DNA of 64,000 nucleotides from Paenibacillus tundrae (GCF_030812775.1 NZ_JAUSTI010000003.1:62001-126000), one strand, 5' to 3'. Positions 44,701 to 54,595 are shown, numbered from the stretch's first letter. Notes: generated from the letters alone by a model not told the origin. A program made the numbers and translations.

Positions 44701-45711
44701 ATGGATTCCATTCACTCCAAATTACATCAACCTATTACGTCAGAGATGCTGTACACCTTAGTAGAACATACATTTGGTGCAAATACTCATGTAAAGCAAT
44801 ACGGTCTGCTACAAGGCGGTTTGTTTAACACCACTTATCGCATAGGGCTGGATCACCCTAAGTACCCGGATGTCATTTTAAGATTAGCTCCTGAGCGAGT
44901 ACAAGGAGAGGGTAGTGAACATACACTAGCAGATCCTTTGTTTTCATTTGAACGCACCATGATGGCATCTGAACCAATCATTTATGAGTTATATCGCCAG
45001 AAGGGAATTCCCTCTGCATCGGTTATTGCCTGTGACTCTAGTGGGATTATGATACCAAGAACGTATATGTTTATGGAGTTCATCCCCAGCCGGCAGTTAA
45101 ATGATCCTTCGTTGTTAGCAAAAGACAAAAAAGAACTTTATCGCCAATTAGGCACATATACCGCTACAATGCATACCATTGAGGCAGATACATTTGGATG
45201 GCCGCAGGCGGATGGCACGATCAAGGGGTCTACACGTTGGTCAGAGGTATTATTAGCCTATGCTACAGAGACGGCAGCGAAGGCAGAACATGCTCATTAC
45301 ATGTCCGGAGTGGGAGAAGAAATCTTAGCGATTCTAAAAGCTAATCAACCTGTCTTAGATCAGGTGACGAAGCCGGTATTAGTTCATAATGACTTATGGG
45401 AAGCCAACGTGTTGATTCATGGGCAACAGGGACAATCTAGCATTGCGGCGATTATTGACGGAGATCGCTCCATGTTTGCTGATCGTGAGTTCGAGGCGAT
45501 CCTATCGACCGAATCAATCGACTTTCATGAGGGTTATGGACGCTCGCTTGATATGTCTGAAGAAGGACAGTTACGACGGTTTATTTACCGCCTAGTGTCA
45601 GCTTATTTTAATGCCTATGTTCATGAGCATCAGGTCAATCAGCATGAAGATGCAGAGAAGTACCAACACAGGACGTTGAGTCTGCTCAAGGAATGGAGAG
45701 AACGGAATTAG
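44701..45711 (+). CDS. APH-fold phosphotransferase
   Basis: A 336-residue kinase-like protein of the aminoglycoside phosphotransferase/choline kinase superfamily. Visible motifs: a glycine-rich start LLQGGLFNTTYRI, catalytic loop LVHNDLWEANVLI (HxDxxxxN) and metal-binding IIDGDRSMFADREFE. It should transfer the gamma-phosphate of ATP to a small hydroxylated molecule. Resistance kinases are one branch, but many chromosomal relatives act on sugars or other metabolites; the substrate is unknown. AGGGGAG before the ATG. Confidence 0.85.
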   Translation: MDSIHSKLHQPITSEMLYTLVEHTFGANTHVKQYGLLQGGLFNTTYRIGLDHPKYPDVILRLAPERVQGEGSEHTLADPLFSFERTMMASEPIIYELYRQKGIPSASVIACDSSGIMIPRTYMFMEFIPSRQLNDPSLLAKDKKELYRQLGTYTATMHTIEADTFGWPQADGTIKGSTRWSEVLLAYATETAAKAEHAHYMSGVGEEILAILKANQPVLDQVTKPVLVHNDLWEANVLIHGQQGQSSIAAIIDGDRSMFADREFEAILSTESIDFHEGYGRSLDMSEEGQLRRFIYRLVSAYFNAYVHEHQVNQHEDAEKYQHRTLSLLKEWRERN

Positions 45712-45843
45712 TCGTATCGTGTTAAGGTGCATGAAGTGTTGCTCGATGTAATTCAACGAACTTTTTACATATCCCGAATAAACATCTGCACAATGACCTA
45801 CAATAACATTGATATTCCTGATCCCTTAAAAGGTGGTTGAGGT

Positions 45844-47151
45844 ATGAGTGATAAAAAGTGGGATCTTGTCGCACTTGCTTCTATTCCGGTAATTATGACC
45901 TTGGGAAACTCCATGTTAATTCCGATTCTTCCTCAGATAGAGCGTGAATTAAAAGTGTCGTCCTTCAAAGTCAGTATGTTGATTACCGTGTACGCCATTG
46001 TCGCGATCCTCCTGATCCCGATTGCCGGATATTTATCTGATCGGTTTGGGCGTAAGGTTGTTATTATTCCCAGCTTGATCATCGCGGCTGCTGGAGGTGC
46101 AGTGGCGGGTGGTGCCGCATGGTTAATGAACGGAGATGCCGCTTACTGGGTGATACTCGGAGGCAGGCTACTGCAAGGTATAGGTGCCGCAGGCGCATTC
46201 CCCATCGTCATTCCGCTTGTGGGTGATATGTTTAGCGACGAAAATGAAGTCAGCAAGAGCTTAGGCATCATTGAAACATCCAATACCTTCGGTAAGGTAT
46301 TAAGTCCTATCCTTGGTGCAGCTCTGGCTGTCTGGTTATGGTATTTACCGTTTATGGCGATCCCTGTATTATGTCTCATTTCACTGTTGCTGGTTATCTT
46401 CTTGGTGAAAACACCTAAGAAAAAAGAAAAACCTCCTACGTTCTCGGAATTCATCGCTTCTATACGGACAGTGCTTAAGCAAAAAGGTCGTTGGCTCTAT
46501 GCGCTGTTTGCCATTGGTGGCATCTGCATGTTTGTTATTTTTGGTGTGCTTTTTTATTTGTCTGAGACCTTGGAAACGGAGTTCAAGCTAAAGGGTGTGC
46601 TAAAAGGACTTGTGTTAGCTATTCCATTAGCAGCGCTATGCCTAGCTTCGTTCTTGGCAGGAAAGTGGATTGGCAAGAGCAAAACCCGTATGAAATGGAT
46701 TGGATTCTCGGGTTTAGTGATCTTGACTGCCTCGCTGGTTGTTATGGGGCTATGGGACAATATATATGCTGTCGTAGGTTTGTTTACCTTAGGCAGTGCA
46801 GGAATCGGTGCAACATTGCCATGTCTTGATGCATTAATAACCGAAGGTGTGGATAAGAAACAACGAGGCACGATCACTGCTTTATTCAGTAGTATGCGCT
46901 TTATCGGGGTGTCCTTAGGGCCGCCTGTCATATCCTTGTTAATTGGACGTGCTCATATCTTAATCTTCGGCGTACTTGCTGCGACAGGGGCAATTGGTGG
47001 TTTGCTTACACTTTTTGCAGTGAAACCTGAGAAAAGTAATACCGGAACAGAAGACGATAAGCAAGAAGATGAGGAAGAAGAGGAAGAAGAGAACGTGAAA
47101 GATACGGGACGGGTGCTGCCGAAATTAGGAAAAAGAAGAAGCCCATTCTAG
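45844..47151 (+). CDS. MFS transporter with acidic C-terminal tail
   Basis: A 435-residue carrier with 12 predicted helices. The MFS loop 2-3 motif GYLSDRFGRKVV is intact, as is the drug-antiporter-like motif C region GIGAAGAFPIVIPLVGD. This suggests a proton-coupled efflux pump of the DHA1 group. An unusual cytoplasmic tail of about 30 residues is very acidic (DDKQEDEEEEEEE) before a basic end. Substrate unknown. Confidence 0.88.
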   Translation: MSDKKWDLVALASIPVIMTLGNSMLIPILPQIERELKVSSFKVSMLITVYAIVAILLIPIAGYLSDRFGRKVVIIPSLIIAAAGGAVAGGAAWLMNGDAAYWVILGGRLLQGIGAAGAFPIVIPLVGDMFSDENEVSKSLGIIETSNTFGKVLSPILGAALAVWLWYLPFMAIPVLCLISLLLVIFLVKTPKKKEKPPTFSEFIASIRTVLKQKGRWLYALFAIGGICMFVIFGVLFYLSETLETEFKLKGVLKGLVLAIPLAALCLASFLAGKWIGKSKTRMKWIGFSGLVILTASLVVMGLWDNIYAVVGLFTLGSAGIGATLPCLDALITEGVDKKQRGTITALFSSMRFIGVSLGPPVISLLIGRAHILIFGVLAATGAIGGLLTLFAVKPEKSNTGTEDDKQEDEEEEEEENVKDTGRVLPKLGKRRSPF

Positions 47152-47180
47152 AGAGAATGTTGCTTACACACAGACACAAA

Positions 47181-47240
47181 GCAAAAATGTGTTGCGCATG
47201 AGATACGACTGATGTACTCATGTGACAACGCATTTTTTGC
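47181..47240. terminator. Bidirectional terminator between convergent MFS genes
   Basis: Near-perfect inverted repeat: GCAAAAATGTGTTG to CATGAG on the left pairs with CTCATGTGACAACG and CATTTTTTGC on the right, A-rich and T-rich at the two ends, so it can serve both strands. Confidence 0.88.
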
Positions 47241-47259
47241 TGTTTTCTAGGGTGTAAAA

Positions 47260-48558
47260 TCAATGTTGATTGCTATCAGTAGAAGAGGGTTTAGCTTGAT
47301 TAGAGGATTGCTCCTTGTCTGGACTAATATGGGTATGCTCTAGCAGAGGATGAGGGGTTATGGTGAAGCCGCCACTTCTCTTGCCTTGAACTAAATAGAT
47401 GAGTAGGAACACAATCATGAACATGACCGAATAGCGATACATATCCGTGTAACTTGTGAGGGATGCAATACCACCAAGCAATAGGGCACCAGTTGCGATA
47501 CCTAAATCAAGACTATTCAAAAACATGCCATTTGCCATTCCGCGCTGAGAAGGCGCTACTATCTGAATCATCCAGGTTTGTAGAGAAGACTGCATGGAGC
47601 CATAGCCAATACCGTAAATAAATGCTGCTACAAATAACAACAGCATAGAGGTTGCATAAGAAAGAATAATTAACCCAATCGCGATGAATATCGCTCCAGG
47701 AATCAGCAGCGCTTTTGGTCCTTTTTGATCATAAAGACGCCCAGCAAAGGGTCTGACCAGCAGAACTGCAATTGCATTAAATAGGAAGAACAGTGCGGGA
47801 TTGGAGAGGTTAGCTTCCTTACCGTATAACACGATAAAACCAACAAGTCCCCCGTATGTGATAGATAATAGGCCATTCAGTACACTCGGCAAAATCAATT
47901 TACGATTGAAAGGGATCTTTTCACCTTTTACGGCTGACGTAGGAACTGCTCCTGTGTGTGTCACTTGGTCGCGCTGAGATGCCTTTTTACGTGTTAACGA
48001 ATAACTTAGCGGGTAAATGACAGCAATTACACCTGCTGTACATAACATTAACGTAACGAATCCTTGGCCTTGCAGCAATGTAACCCCGATAATGGGACCC
48101 ATGGACATGGCCAGACTTGTGGATAAGCCGAAATAGCCCATTCCTTCACCCATCCGTTTAACCGGAACAATATCAGATGCCATTGTTGGGAAAGCAGTAC
48201 TGCTCATACCAAATCCGACACCAAATAGCATACGTAGCAATAGCAAAACTACAATGCCCGCAGCAAAGTAATAGCCCAGTGTAGCTAATAGAGCGATGGA
48301 CAGACCCACATAGATCATCGTGTTCCGTAAACCTTTCTCTAAAGCCTTGGCAGAGTACAGTCTTGCAGCAATGGCACTAAGTGCAAAGAGACAGGTGAAC
48401 AAACTGACCTCGAATGCATTGGCATGAAAACGATCCTGCACATAAGCGGGCAGCGGAGAGACGATCATATGCAACTGCAGAAACAGCAAAAAATTACATA
48501 GCATTAATAAAATAAAATCGGTTGTCCATAATTTCACTTGTGTAGATTGTGTATTCAT
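47260..48558 (-). CDS. MFS transporter (MarR-linked)
   Basis: A 432-residue carrier with 12 predicted helices and cytoplasmic termini. It lies 30 bases downstream of a MarR regulator on the same strand, an arrangement typical of regulated efflux pumps. The loop 2-3 motif is degenerate (LYSAKALEKGLRNT), while the equivalent in the second half is better kept (GRLYDQKGPKAL). Substrate unknown. AGGGGGAA precedes the ATG. Confidence 0.88.
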   Translation of the reverse strand: MNTQSTQVKLWTTDFILLMLCNFLLFLQLHMIVSPLPAYVQDRFHANAFEVSLFTCLFALSAIAARLYSAKALEKGLRNTMIYVGLSIALLATLGYYFAAGIVVLLLLRMLFGVGFGMSSTAFPTMASDIVPVKRMGEGMGYFGLSTSLAMSMGPIIGVTLLQGQGFVTLMLCTAGVIAVIYPLSYSLTRKKASQRDQVTHTGAVPTSAVKGEKIPFNRKLILPSVLNGLLSITYGGLVGFIVLYGKEANLSNPALFFLFNAIAVLLVRPFAGRLYDQKGPKALLIPGAIFIAIGLIILSYATSMLLLFVAAFIYGIGYGSMQSSLQTWMIQIVAPSQRGMANGMFLNSLDLGIATGALLLGGIASLTSYTDMYRYSVMFMIVFLLIYLVQGKRSGGFTITPHPLLEHTHISPDKEQSSNQAKPSSTDSNQH

Positions 48559-48588
48559 ATAGCAGAATTCCCCCTGATGTTCTTTTCT

Positions 48589-49011
48589 CTAAAGGTTGTG
48601 ATTAATGAGGGAAAGAGTATGCTTAAATGCTTCCATCTGGTCTTCAGGTATACCTTCAGCAAGTTCTTTATTCATTTCTCTTTCGATCGGAACGAGGATG
48701 TCCAGCATAGTTCGACCCTCAGTTGTCAGGTACAGTAGGTAAGCTCTGCGATCCTGTTCACTCGTCTGACGTTCTACCCATCCCTTCTTCTCCAGAAGAT
48801 CAATGATACGGGCAGTCGTGGGTTGATCTTTAAACACACGCAAGGCAACTTCCTTTTGATTCACACCTTCGCCTTTACCAATATTGAACAGAACAGAGAA
48901 CTGCTCTGTTGTGATGTCGTGTGGTTTGAATTTGGTCGCGAGCAGTGCAACTGCTTTGCGATGCGTCAAACCTAACATGAAACCTACGGATTGCTCCAAT
49001 GAATAATCCAT
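48589..49011 (-). CDS. MarR family transcriptional regulator
   Basis: A 140-residue winged-helix regulator from the ATG at 49011 (GTGAGGT upstream). It has the recognition region LRVFKDQPTTARIIDLLEKK and the wing TSEQDRRAYLLYLT. It probably represses the operon it shares with the MFS transporter downstream. The ligand is unknown. Confidence 0.88.
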   Translation of the reverse strand: MDYSLEQSVGFMLGLTHRKAVALLATKFKPHDITTEQFSVLFNIGKGEGVNQKEVALRVFKDQPTTARIIDLLEKKGWVERQTSEQDRRAYLLYLTTEGRTMLDILVPIEREMNKELAEGIPEDQMEAFKHTLSLINHNL

Positions 49012-49157
49012 ATATAATGAAAACCTCACTTTCAACCAGGATAAACACGTACTGTACGTAAATAGTTGTTATAACAACTATATGCCAAACAAGTAATTTT
49101 GTAAAGAGATGGACTGCAGTTGTTCCGTTATTCACAATGACTTGAGCGGCAGAAAAG

Positions 49158-50273
49158 TCATGATGATGATGTGGAAGAGGGTTGGATTTTTCGATGTTTA
49201 CCATATCGGAGCCAGTGAACAATAACGTACAGTATAGGCATCGATTCAATGAGCAAGGTATACATCGGCACAGCGTAAGAGCGTGTAGCTAGCTCGTATG
49301 CAGTTACATCTTTGGCGTATTGCATCACAATGGCAGCAGCTGTTCCACCAATCAAGTACACAACCGACTTTTGTTGTCTAACACCACTAATTTTGGATAG
49401 ACACACAGAGGCGACATATAACAAAAAAGAACTTCGTGTAAACATGGTGGTTGACCAGATCGCAATCAGTACGGGATCTAGATTATCAAGAAAGTCGCCG
49501 TACCGAGCAAACCTAATCATCTCAAGTAAAGGATAACGGAGGCTCGCTGCTACATAAGGACCAAAGTTCATGAGTGTATAGATCCAGAAAAAAACAACAA
49601 ACAGAATAACGGTGATTCCAGCGAATATCATACTCCTCAGTAAGGGGCGTCTAAACGCAACAGTCGGAGCGAGAAACAGAAACAACATCCACTCGGAAAA
49701 CCAGGGCAGGGTAGAAAAAGAACCGATGACAATCTCGCCTAGATCATGATGTGTTGTTAAAGAAAGGAGTACATCAGGATTGCCACCACTGCCTACGGTT
49801 GGGATCAGCAGAGTGGATGTGAGAACTTGCACCAAAAAGATACCTTCTGCCATAAAAATAATAGTCACTAGTCCTGAGCGTGCTGATAAGCTGACACATA
49901 ACAAAGTAAGTGTTGCGGTAACCCAAATGGGAGTCTCAGGTAAGTACATCGATTGCAGAAAAATAATGAAATTCTCTACATCAATCGTCACTAAATACAA
50001 ACACAACAACGCGATCATGCCAACGAAGAAGAGATGTACCCATTTGCCAACAATGTCTTCTCCAAAGCTCAGCCAAGGTCGATCCGGGTTAAGGGCTCCG
50101 AGTCTATATGTAAAGAATAAGAAGATGAGGCTGATCAGAAAGCCACCAATCGTGGATAACCAGCCCTGATAACCGCTCATCTTGAATAATCGTTGCAGAA
50201 GGAAAGCAATGGGTTCAGAGTATAGATATACAAACATGAAGCGATAAGCTTGCCCAGCCGTTAGATGATTCAT
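49158..50273 (-). CDS. Spore germinant receptor subunit B (GerAB/YndE family permease)
   Basis: A 371-residue membrane protein with ten predicted helices of the amino-acid-transporter fold, beginning LTAGQAYRFMFVY. This subunit binds the germinant in Ger receptors of the inner spore membrane. It is last in the operon (order A-C-small protein-B) and has AGGAGGT before the ATG. The germinant cannot be inferred. Confidence 0.88.
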   Translation of the reverse strand: MNHLTAGQAYRFMFVYLYSEPIAFLLQRLFKMSGYQGWLSTIGGFLISLIFLFFTYRLGALNPDRPWLSFGEDIVGKWVHLFFVGMIALLCLYLVTIDVENFIIFLQSMYLPETPIWVTATLTLLCVSLSARSGLVTIIFMAEGIFLVQVLTSTLLIPTVGSGGNPDVLLSLTTHHDLGEIVIGSFSTLPWFSEWMLFLFLAPTVAFRRPLLRSMIFAGITVILFVVFFWIYTLMNFGPYVAASLRYPLLEMIRFARYGDFLDNLDPVLIAIWSTTMFTRSSFLLYVASVCLSKISGVRQQKSVVYLIGGTAAAIVMQYAKDVTAYELATRSYAVPMYTLLIESMPILYVIVHWLRYGKHRKIQPSSTSSS

Positions 50274-50295
50274 AGATCATTGGTACCTCCTGTTC

Positions 50296-50502
50296 TTAAT
50301 GAATCATAGGATCAATCCAGCCAAAGATCAGTTGAATGATATCATTGGGATTGGGCCAGGCAGACCAACTTACCGCGAGCGTATTCCACACGATAAACAG
50401 CCCGAGTAAGATGAAGTAACTGCGCCTAATCGTCTTTTTACTCGTTTTCACGGATGCGTAGTCAGATAGATAGAGCCCAGCGAACAACAAAACAGCGATC
50501 AT
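50296..50502 (-). CDS. Small membrane protein of the ger operon
   Basis: A 68-residue protein with two hydrophobic helices (about 1-13 and 27-45) around a basic loop (KTSKKTIRRSY). It has AAGGAGG before the ATG and lies between the C and B receptor genes. Small two-helix D-type subunits are known to accompany some Ger receptors and tune their response; this could be one, though its sequence was not recognised. Confidence 0.75.
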   Translation of the reverse strand: MIAVLLFAGLYLSDYASVKTSKKTIRRSYFILLGLFIVWNTLAVSWSAWPNPNDIIQLIFGWIDPMIH

Positions 50503-50543
50503 GAAGATCCTCCTTCAGCGCATGTCATTACGGTTCGTTTAGA

Positions 50544-51692
50544 TCAATAGCTGGACTCTGATCCAACAAACTGAATGTTAATCTGTGTATTAACGCGAAA
50601 TTGCAAATTATTTTTTATATACGTTGTCCATTGAGGACGAAGCTTAGACCAGATCTTGGGATACTTCCACTCCAAGCGGTATCCTAGATTCAAAATATCT
50701 GCCTCTTTCTGCTGTGCGGTAACAATGGCTTGCTTGAGGTGTTCGTCGATTTTTTTACTCGCCTCCACTTGAATTTCCTGCACACTTCCGACGTCTTTGG
50801 CTTTCAATATGGGAATGACGGAATTAAGCTCACCCTTACCCGTTAGATTAATGTCGAAGAAGGGCTCACCATCGACTAGTCTGACACGAATGTCTGAGTC
50901 CATATCGAAGAGAGTCATGCTGGCCTTTACTCTGTCTGTCTGGATGGAGATTGCCATTGAATCTAGTTTGCGACCAGCCCAAGCCACAGCGCGAGTCTCA
51001 TCATCTGAAAGAGTCCCCACCATACGCATTTGCTTGAAAATAGCTCCGCCAATCTGACTGACCCACTTTTTATTCGCCCCTTCTTCGCTTACCATAGGTA
51101 ATTGTTTGGCTTGCAGCAGTGATGCAGCGAAGCCTTGATTCATTTTGTCAGAAGCATAAACGTTTAGCGTCTGGGTCTTTAACAAATTTTCCTCGGTGGA
51201 GAATTCGCGCAGTACATCACTTGGGGTTTCCTCAAAGACCGGAGTTAAATCGGATACATCCTTTGCTTTACCCTCAGCAACCATTACGTAGCTGCTCAGG
51301 TGAAATAGTGGCTCTCTTGCAATCCATTCCATCGTATCGTCGATCCCTGCTCGGGCATATGCTTGTCCGAAGACAACAACACGTGTATGTCCCCAGGAGA
51401 TTCTTCTCGTGAGATCTGTCTGGATTCGTTCTAACGCATCGGCAATGGTAGGGGCTACCGCAGAAACTACGGCATACGGCTCCTTGCCGGGTCCTCCTCG
51501 ATCTGGGGATAGCCGGTTTGGAAGAGGCATTGTTAATGAAACCTCAACTTCTCCAGGCGTATCGGTCTTGTCAACATACATGGCAGTAATAAATGTGCGC
51601 TCGTTAATTTCGACTTTAGACCAGCAGCCACCACAGAAGAGGCAACATGTCACGAATAGAGCTAATTTAGGCAAAGTATAGCGAAGGCTCAT
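50544..51692 (-). CDS. Spore germinant receptor subunit C lipoprotein (Ger(x)C family)
   Basis: A 382-residue lipoprotein: signal peptide ending CLFCGGC with lipidated Cys23, followed by the family signature WSKVEINERTFITAMYVDK. The three-domain GerC fold is consistent with its length. It overlaps the stop codon of the A-subunit gene (ATGA) and so is translationally coupled. Confidence 0.92.
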   Translation of the reverse strand: MSLRYTLPKLALFVTCCLFCGGCWSKVEINERTFITAMYVDKTDTPGEVEVSLTMPLPNRLSPDRGGPGKEPYAVVSAVAPTIADALERIQTDLTRRISWGHTRVVVFGQAYARAGIDDTMEWIAREPLFHLSSYVMVAEGKAKDVSDLTPVFEETPSDVLREFSTEENLLKTQTLNVYASDKMNQGFAASLLQAKQLPMVSEEGANKKWVSQIGGAIFKQMRMVGTLSDDETRAVAWAGRKLDSMAISIQTDRVKASMTLFDMDSDIRVRLVDGEPFFDINLTGKGELNSVIPILKAKDVGSVQEIQVEASKKIDEHLKQAIVTAQQKEADILNLGYRLEWKYPKIWSKLRPQWTTYIKNNLQFRVNTQINIQFVGSESSY

Positions 51693-53137
51693 GGCGTATC
51701 TTGCCTCGTTTCATTATCCGCTGCATATGCCTTGGTTCGTTTTTTCATAAGAAACCAGGGTACCCGAATGAACGTATCCTTGATATCACGGAGGACAAGC
51801 GGCGCAAAAGGCTGCATATATGGAACTCCGAAAGAGCGCAGACTTACCATGTACCAGTATATTAGATAGATCGAAATGACTACGCCAAATAGACCAAGCG
51901 TTCCACCGACGAGTAACACAGGAAATCGAAGAAGCCGGAATGCCAGTCCTAATTCAAAATGTGGAATGATAAAGGCGGCAATGCCTGTAATGGAAACGAC
52001 AATTACAAGCGGGGCAGAGACAATACCTGCCTGCACAGCCGCCTGACCGATAACAATACCGCCAATAATGGACACGGTTTGCCCTAACGGTTTCGGAATA
52101 CGTATCCCTGCTTCACGCAGGCCCTCAAAGGTGATTTCCATAATGAACGCTTCAACCAATGCAGGAAAAGGAATGTTCTCCCTGGCGGAGGCAATCGTAA
52201 TTAGCAGATTCGTTGGGATGATTTCTGGATGAAAGGTGGTGACGGCCACATAAACCGAAGGTAACAAAAATGCAAAAAAAGCAAATAGCAGACGAATAAT
52301 CCGAATGAAAGATGCGGAATGAAACCGTTGATAGTAGTCTTCAGAAGATTGCATTAACGAGAAGAAGGTGACAGGAATAACTATTGAGAATGGTGTGCCA
52401 TCCTGCATGATGCCAATACGTCCCTCAACGAGTGCGGCTGCGACGGAATCTGGCCGCTCGGTATATTGGTACTGGGGAAATGGTGACAGCGGATGATCCT
52501 CCAGAAACTCCGATAAATAGCTGACGCCTAAGCTGCTATCCATATCAATTTCATTCAAGCTGTTCAACACGTTCTCAAGAATATCGGGTTTGCATAACCC
52601 TTCAATGTACACGACATATACAATGGTTTTGGTATATTTGCCGATTGTGAATTGGATCATCTTGAAGTCAGGGTGTTTAATTTTGTGCCGAAGCAGAGAC
52701 ATATTCGCTTGAATATCTTCAATGAATGCCTCTTGAGGGCCAACCACAACGACCTCGTTTGTGGATTCAGGTATAGAGCGTTTCTGATAATTCTGAATTG
52801 AGAATACAATCCAATTGGACAATCCTTCAAAATGAAGAACGGCATTACCGGAGACGATGTCACTCACTAGTTGTTCAGATGATTCTGTGAGTTGTGAGTC
52901 CAGTGTGAAAAAAGAGCCACTAACAATCCGCGCTGTAAGCATAGGGTCTATTTCGTCGTATGATGCTTCTTCTAGCAACGGTTTAACGATGGCTTCTCTC
53001 ATTGTGGCGGTATCTACAATGGATTGGATGTAGATGAGCTCACAATGAATGGTACCAATCTGAAAGGGCTGATAGACAACATCCGTAGCGCCCAAGAGAC
53101 GGGTCTTCACCTGTTCAAGCGTGCTGCCTGTTTCCAT
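51689..53137 (-). CDS. Spore germinant receptor subunit A (GerA family)
   Basis: A 482-residue protein with a soluble N-terminal region (about 1-270) and four or five membrane helices near the C-terminus. Family motifs include VEGRIGIMQDGTPFSIVIPVTF, EAFIMEITFEGLREAGIRIP and a QPFAPLVLRDIKDTFIRVP end. First gene of the receptor operon; GAGGAAAC lies before the ATG. A candidate sigma-G promoter lies just upstream. Confidence 0.93.
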   Translation of the reverse strand: METGSTLEQVKTRLLGATDVVYQPFQIGTIHCELIYIQSIVDTATMREAIVKPLLEEASYDEIDPMLTARIVSGSFFTLDSQLTESSEQLVSDIVSGNAVLHFEGLSNWIVFSIQNYQKRSIPESTNEVVVVGPQEAFIEDIQANMSLLRHKIKHPDFKMIQFTIGKYTKTIVYVVYIEGLCKPDILENVLNSLNEIDMDSSLGVSYLSEFLEDHPLSPFPQYQYTERPDSVAAALVEGRIGIMQDGTPFSIVIPVTFFSLMQSSEDYYQRFHSASFIRIIRLLFAFFAFLLPSVYVAVTTFHPEIIPTNLLITIASARENIPFPALVEAFIMEITFEGLREAGIRIPKPLGQTVSIIGGIVIGQAAVQAGIVSAPLVIVVSITGIAAFIIPHFELGLAFRLLRFPVLLVGGTLGLFGVVISIYLIYWYMVSLRSFGVPYMQPFAPLVLRDIKDTFIRVPWFLMKKRTKAYAADNETRQDTP

Positions 53138-53190
53138 TCCATGTTTCCTCCTTGATTCGCCAGTCTATATAATGACTTGTTATCCTCCTA

Positions 53191-53219
53191 TAGTTTGTGA
53201 CGCCTGACCTTAAATATTC
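53191..53219 (-). promoter_or_regulatory. Candidate sigma-G promoter of the ger operon
   Basis: On the minus strand, GAATA (-35) is followed after 17 bases by CAAACTA (-10), close to the forespore consensus (GNATR, CATNNTA). It lies about 55 bases before the A-subunit start. Forespore expression is expected for germinant receptors. Confidence 0.5.
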
Positions 53220-53343
53220 TTGCATTTGTGGAAAAGTCAAAAAGATTGCAAACTTTGGTGCAAATGATGAATGTGGAATGTTGGAGGTAACCTATATAAT
53301 AAGATGACATTCATTAAGAGGAAGAGATAAGGAGAGAAACGAG

Positions 53344-53841
53344 ATGACTGATCAAATTAAAATTGCTGTGCTTGCTGATACTGAACATGTAAGTGAGTTA
53401 TTTAATCAATATCGTATGTTCTATAATCAACCTTCAGATCTAGAAGGGGCGGGGCAATATATAAAGAATCGGATCCGGCATAATGAATCGATTATCCTAG
53501 TAGCTGAAAGGGTCATTGAATCGGAAGAGCTTGGCCAAAATACAGAAGTAGACAATAGAAACAATCGGGGATTAATGGGGTTTGTGCAGTTGTATCCAAG
53601 CTTCAGTTCGGTATCGATGGGCTGCATCTGGGTGCTGAATGATCTATATGTTCTGCCTGAGTATCGTCAGCAAGGGATTGCCCGCAAGTTGCTACAGGCT
53701 TCCAGAGCACTCGCGAAGGAAAGGGGCATTATTCGGTTGTCTCTGTCCACTGCGATCAGCAATAAGCAGGCTCAAGCGTTATATGAGTCTGAAGGATATG
53801 CAGTAGACACCAATTTCCTGTATTATGATCTTAATGTATAA
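53344..53841 (+). CDS. GNAT family N-acetyltransferase
   Basis: A 165-residue acetyl-CoA-dependent transferase. The acetyl-CoA pyrophosphate loop is QQGIARKLL (about 119-127) after the strand LNDLYVLPEYR, and the final strand region is QALYESEGYAVDTNFLYYDL. The substrate is unknown. AAGGAG before the ATG. The next gene, traX-like, starts 53 bases later and may be co-transcribed. Confidence 0.88.
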   Translation: MTDQIKIAVLADTEHVSELFNQYRMFYNQPSDLEGAGQYIKNRIRHNESIILVAERVIESEELGQNTEVDNRNNRGLMGFVQLYPSFSSVSMGCIWVLNDLYVLPEYRQQGIARKLLQASRALAKERGIIRLSLSTAISNKQAQALYESEGYAVDTNFLYYDLNV

Positions 53842-53894
53842 GAGATAAAGGATGTGCTTGTGCGTCACAAGGAACAAGGGAGGACTACATAACC

Positions 53895-54515
53895 ATGATG
53901 CAGTGGATCGCCATGATAACAATGCTGATTGATCACATAGGTGCCGTTTTTTATCCACAAGTGGAGGAACTGCGAGTGATCGGACGCATCGCATTTCCAA
54001 TCTATGCTTTTGCCGTGTATGTTGGCTATAAGCACACACGAAATATGAAGAAATACATAATGCGATTATTCTGGATCGCGGTCATTTCACAGATTCCTTT
54101 TATGGCAGCATTTAACCACCTCTCACTAAATGTCGTATGGACGTTATTGTCTGGATTGTTGGTATTGCTGGCGCTGGATCGTTTACCCGTCCGCTTGTTG
54201 AGTATCCCGATTGTTATAGGTGCAGGATGGATTATGGAGATTACGCATATGGACTATGGGATGTACGGGCTGATTCTCGTTCTATTATTCCGGTACTTCC
54301 AAGGTGCAATTTTGGTTGTTGGACATTTCTTGTTAACGGCAGTCTATATCACGCTCTATAGCAGTTCAGTGCAGATGTACAGTGTTATTGCTACCGTTGG
54401 TATTGCTATTGCCCAATATTATGGCGCAGGCTTTCGCTTAAAGGGGCCGAGATGGATATGGCGTTATTTCTATCCGGCTCATCTAGCCATCATTGCCCTT
54501 ATTCGCTGGATATAA
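53895..54515 (+). CDS. TraX family membrane protein
   Basis: A 206-residue membrane protein with about six helices. It begins MMQWIAMITMLIDHIGAVFYP and continues with RVIGRIAFPIYAFAV, the family signature. Plasmid TraX acetylates F-pilin, but chromosomal Firmicute copies have no known role and may acylate another substrate. GGGAGG precedes the start. Confidence 0.88.
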   Translation: MMQWIAMITMLIDHIGAVFYPQVEELRVIGRIAFPIYAFAVYVGYKHTRNMKKYIMRLFWIAVISQIPFMAAFNHLSLNVVWTLLSGLLVLLALDRLPVRLLSIPIVIGAGWIMEITHMDYGMYGLILVLLFRYFQGAILVVGHFLLTAVYITLYSSSVQMYSVIATVGIAIAQYYGAGFRLKGPRWIWRYFYPAHLAIIALIRWI

Positions 54516-54527
54516 CATGTTGGAATA

Positions 54528-54573
54528 ATATAAGAGGCCCCTGTTCCGTTAGTGGAACAGGGGCCTCTTATGA
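54528..54573. terminator. Bidirectional hairpin between traX-like gene and the NRPS-like gene
   Basis: A perfect 18-bp stem, ATAAGAGGCCCCTGTTCC with its reverse complement around a GTTAGT loop. T tracts are poor, but the position between convergent genes fits a shared terminator. Confidence 0.75.
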
Positions 54574-54595
54574 AAGGATAAAATACGGAATAGAT

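Noticed and set aside
44701..45711. Aminoglycoside resistance kinase
   Set aside because: The fold motifs fit the APH superfamily, but that superfamily is mostly metabolic and nothing here points to a drug substrate.
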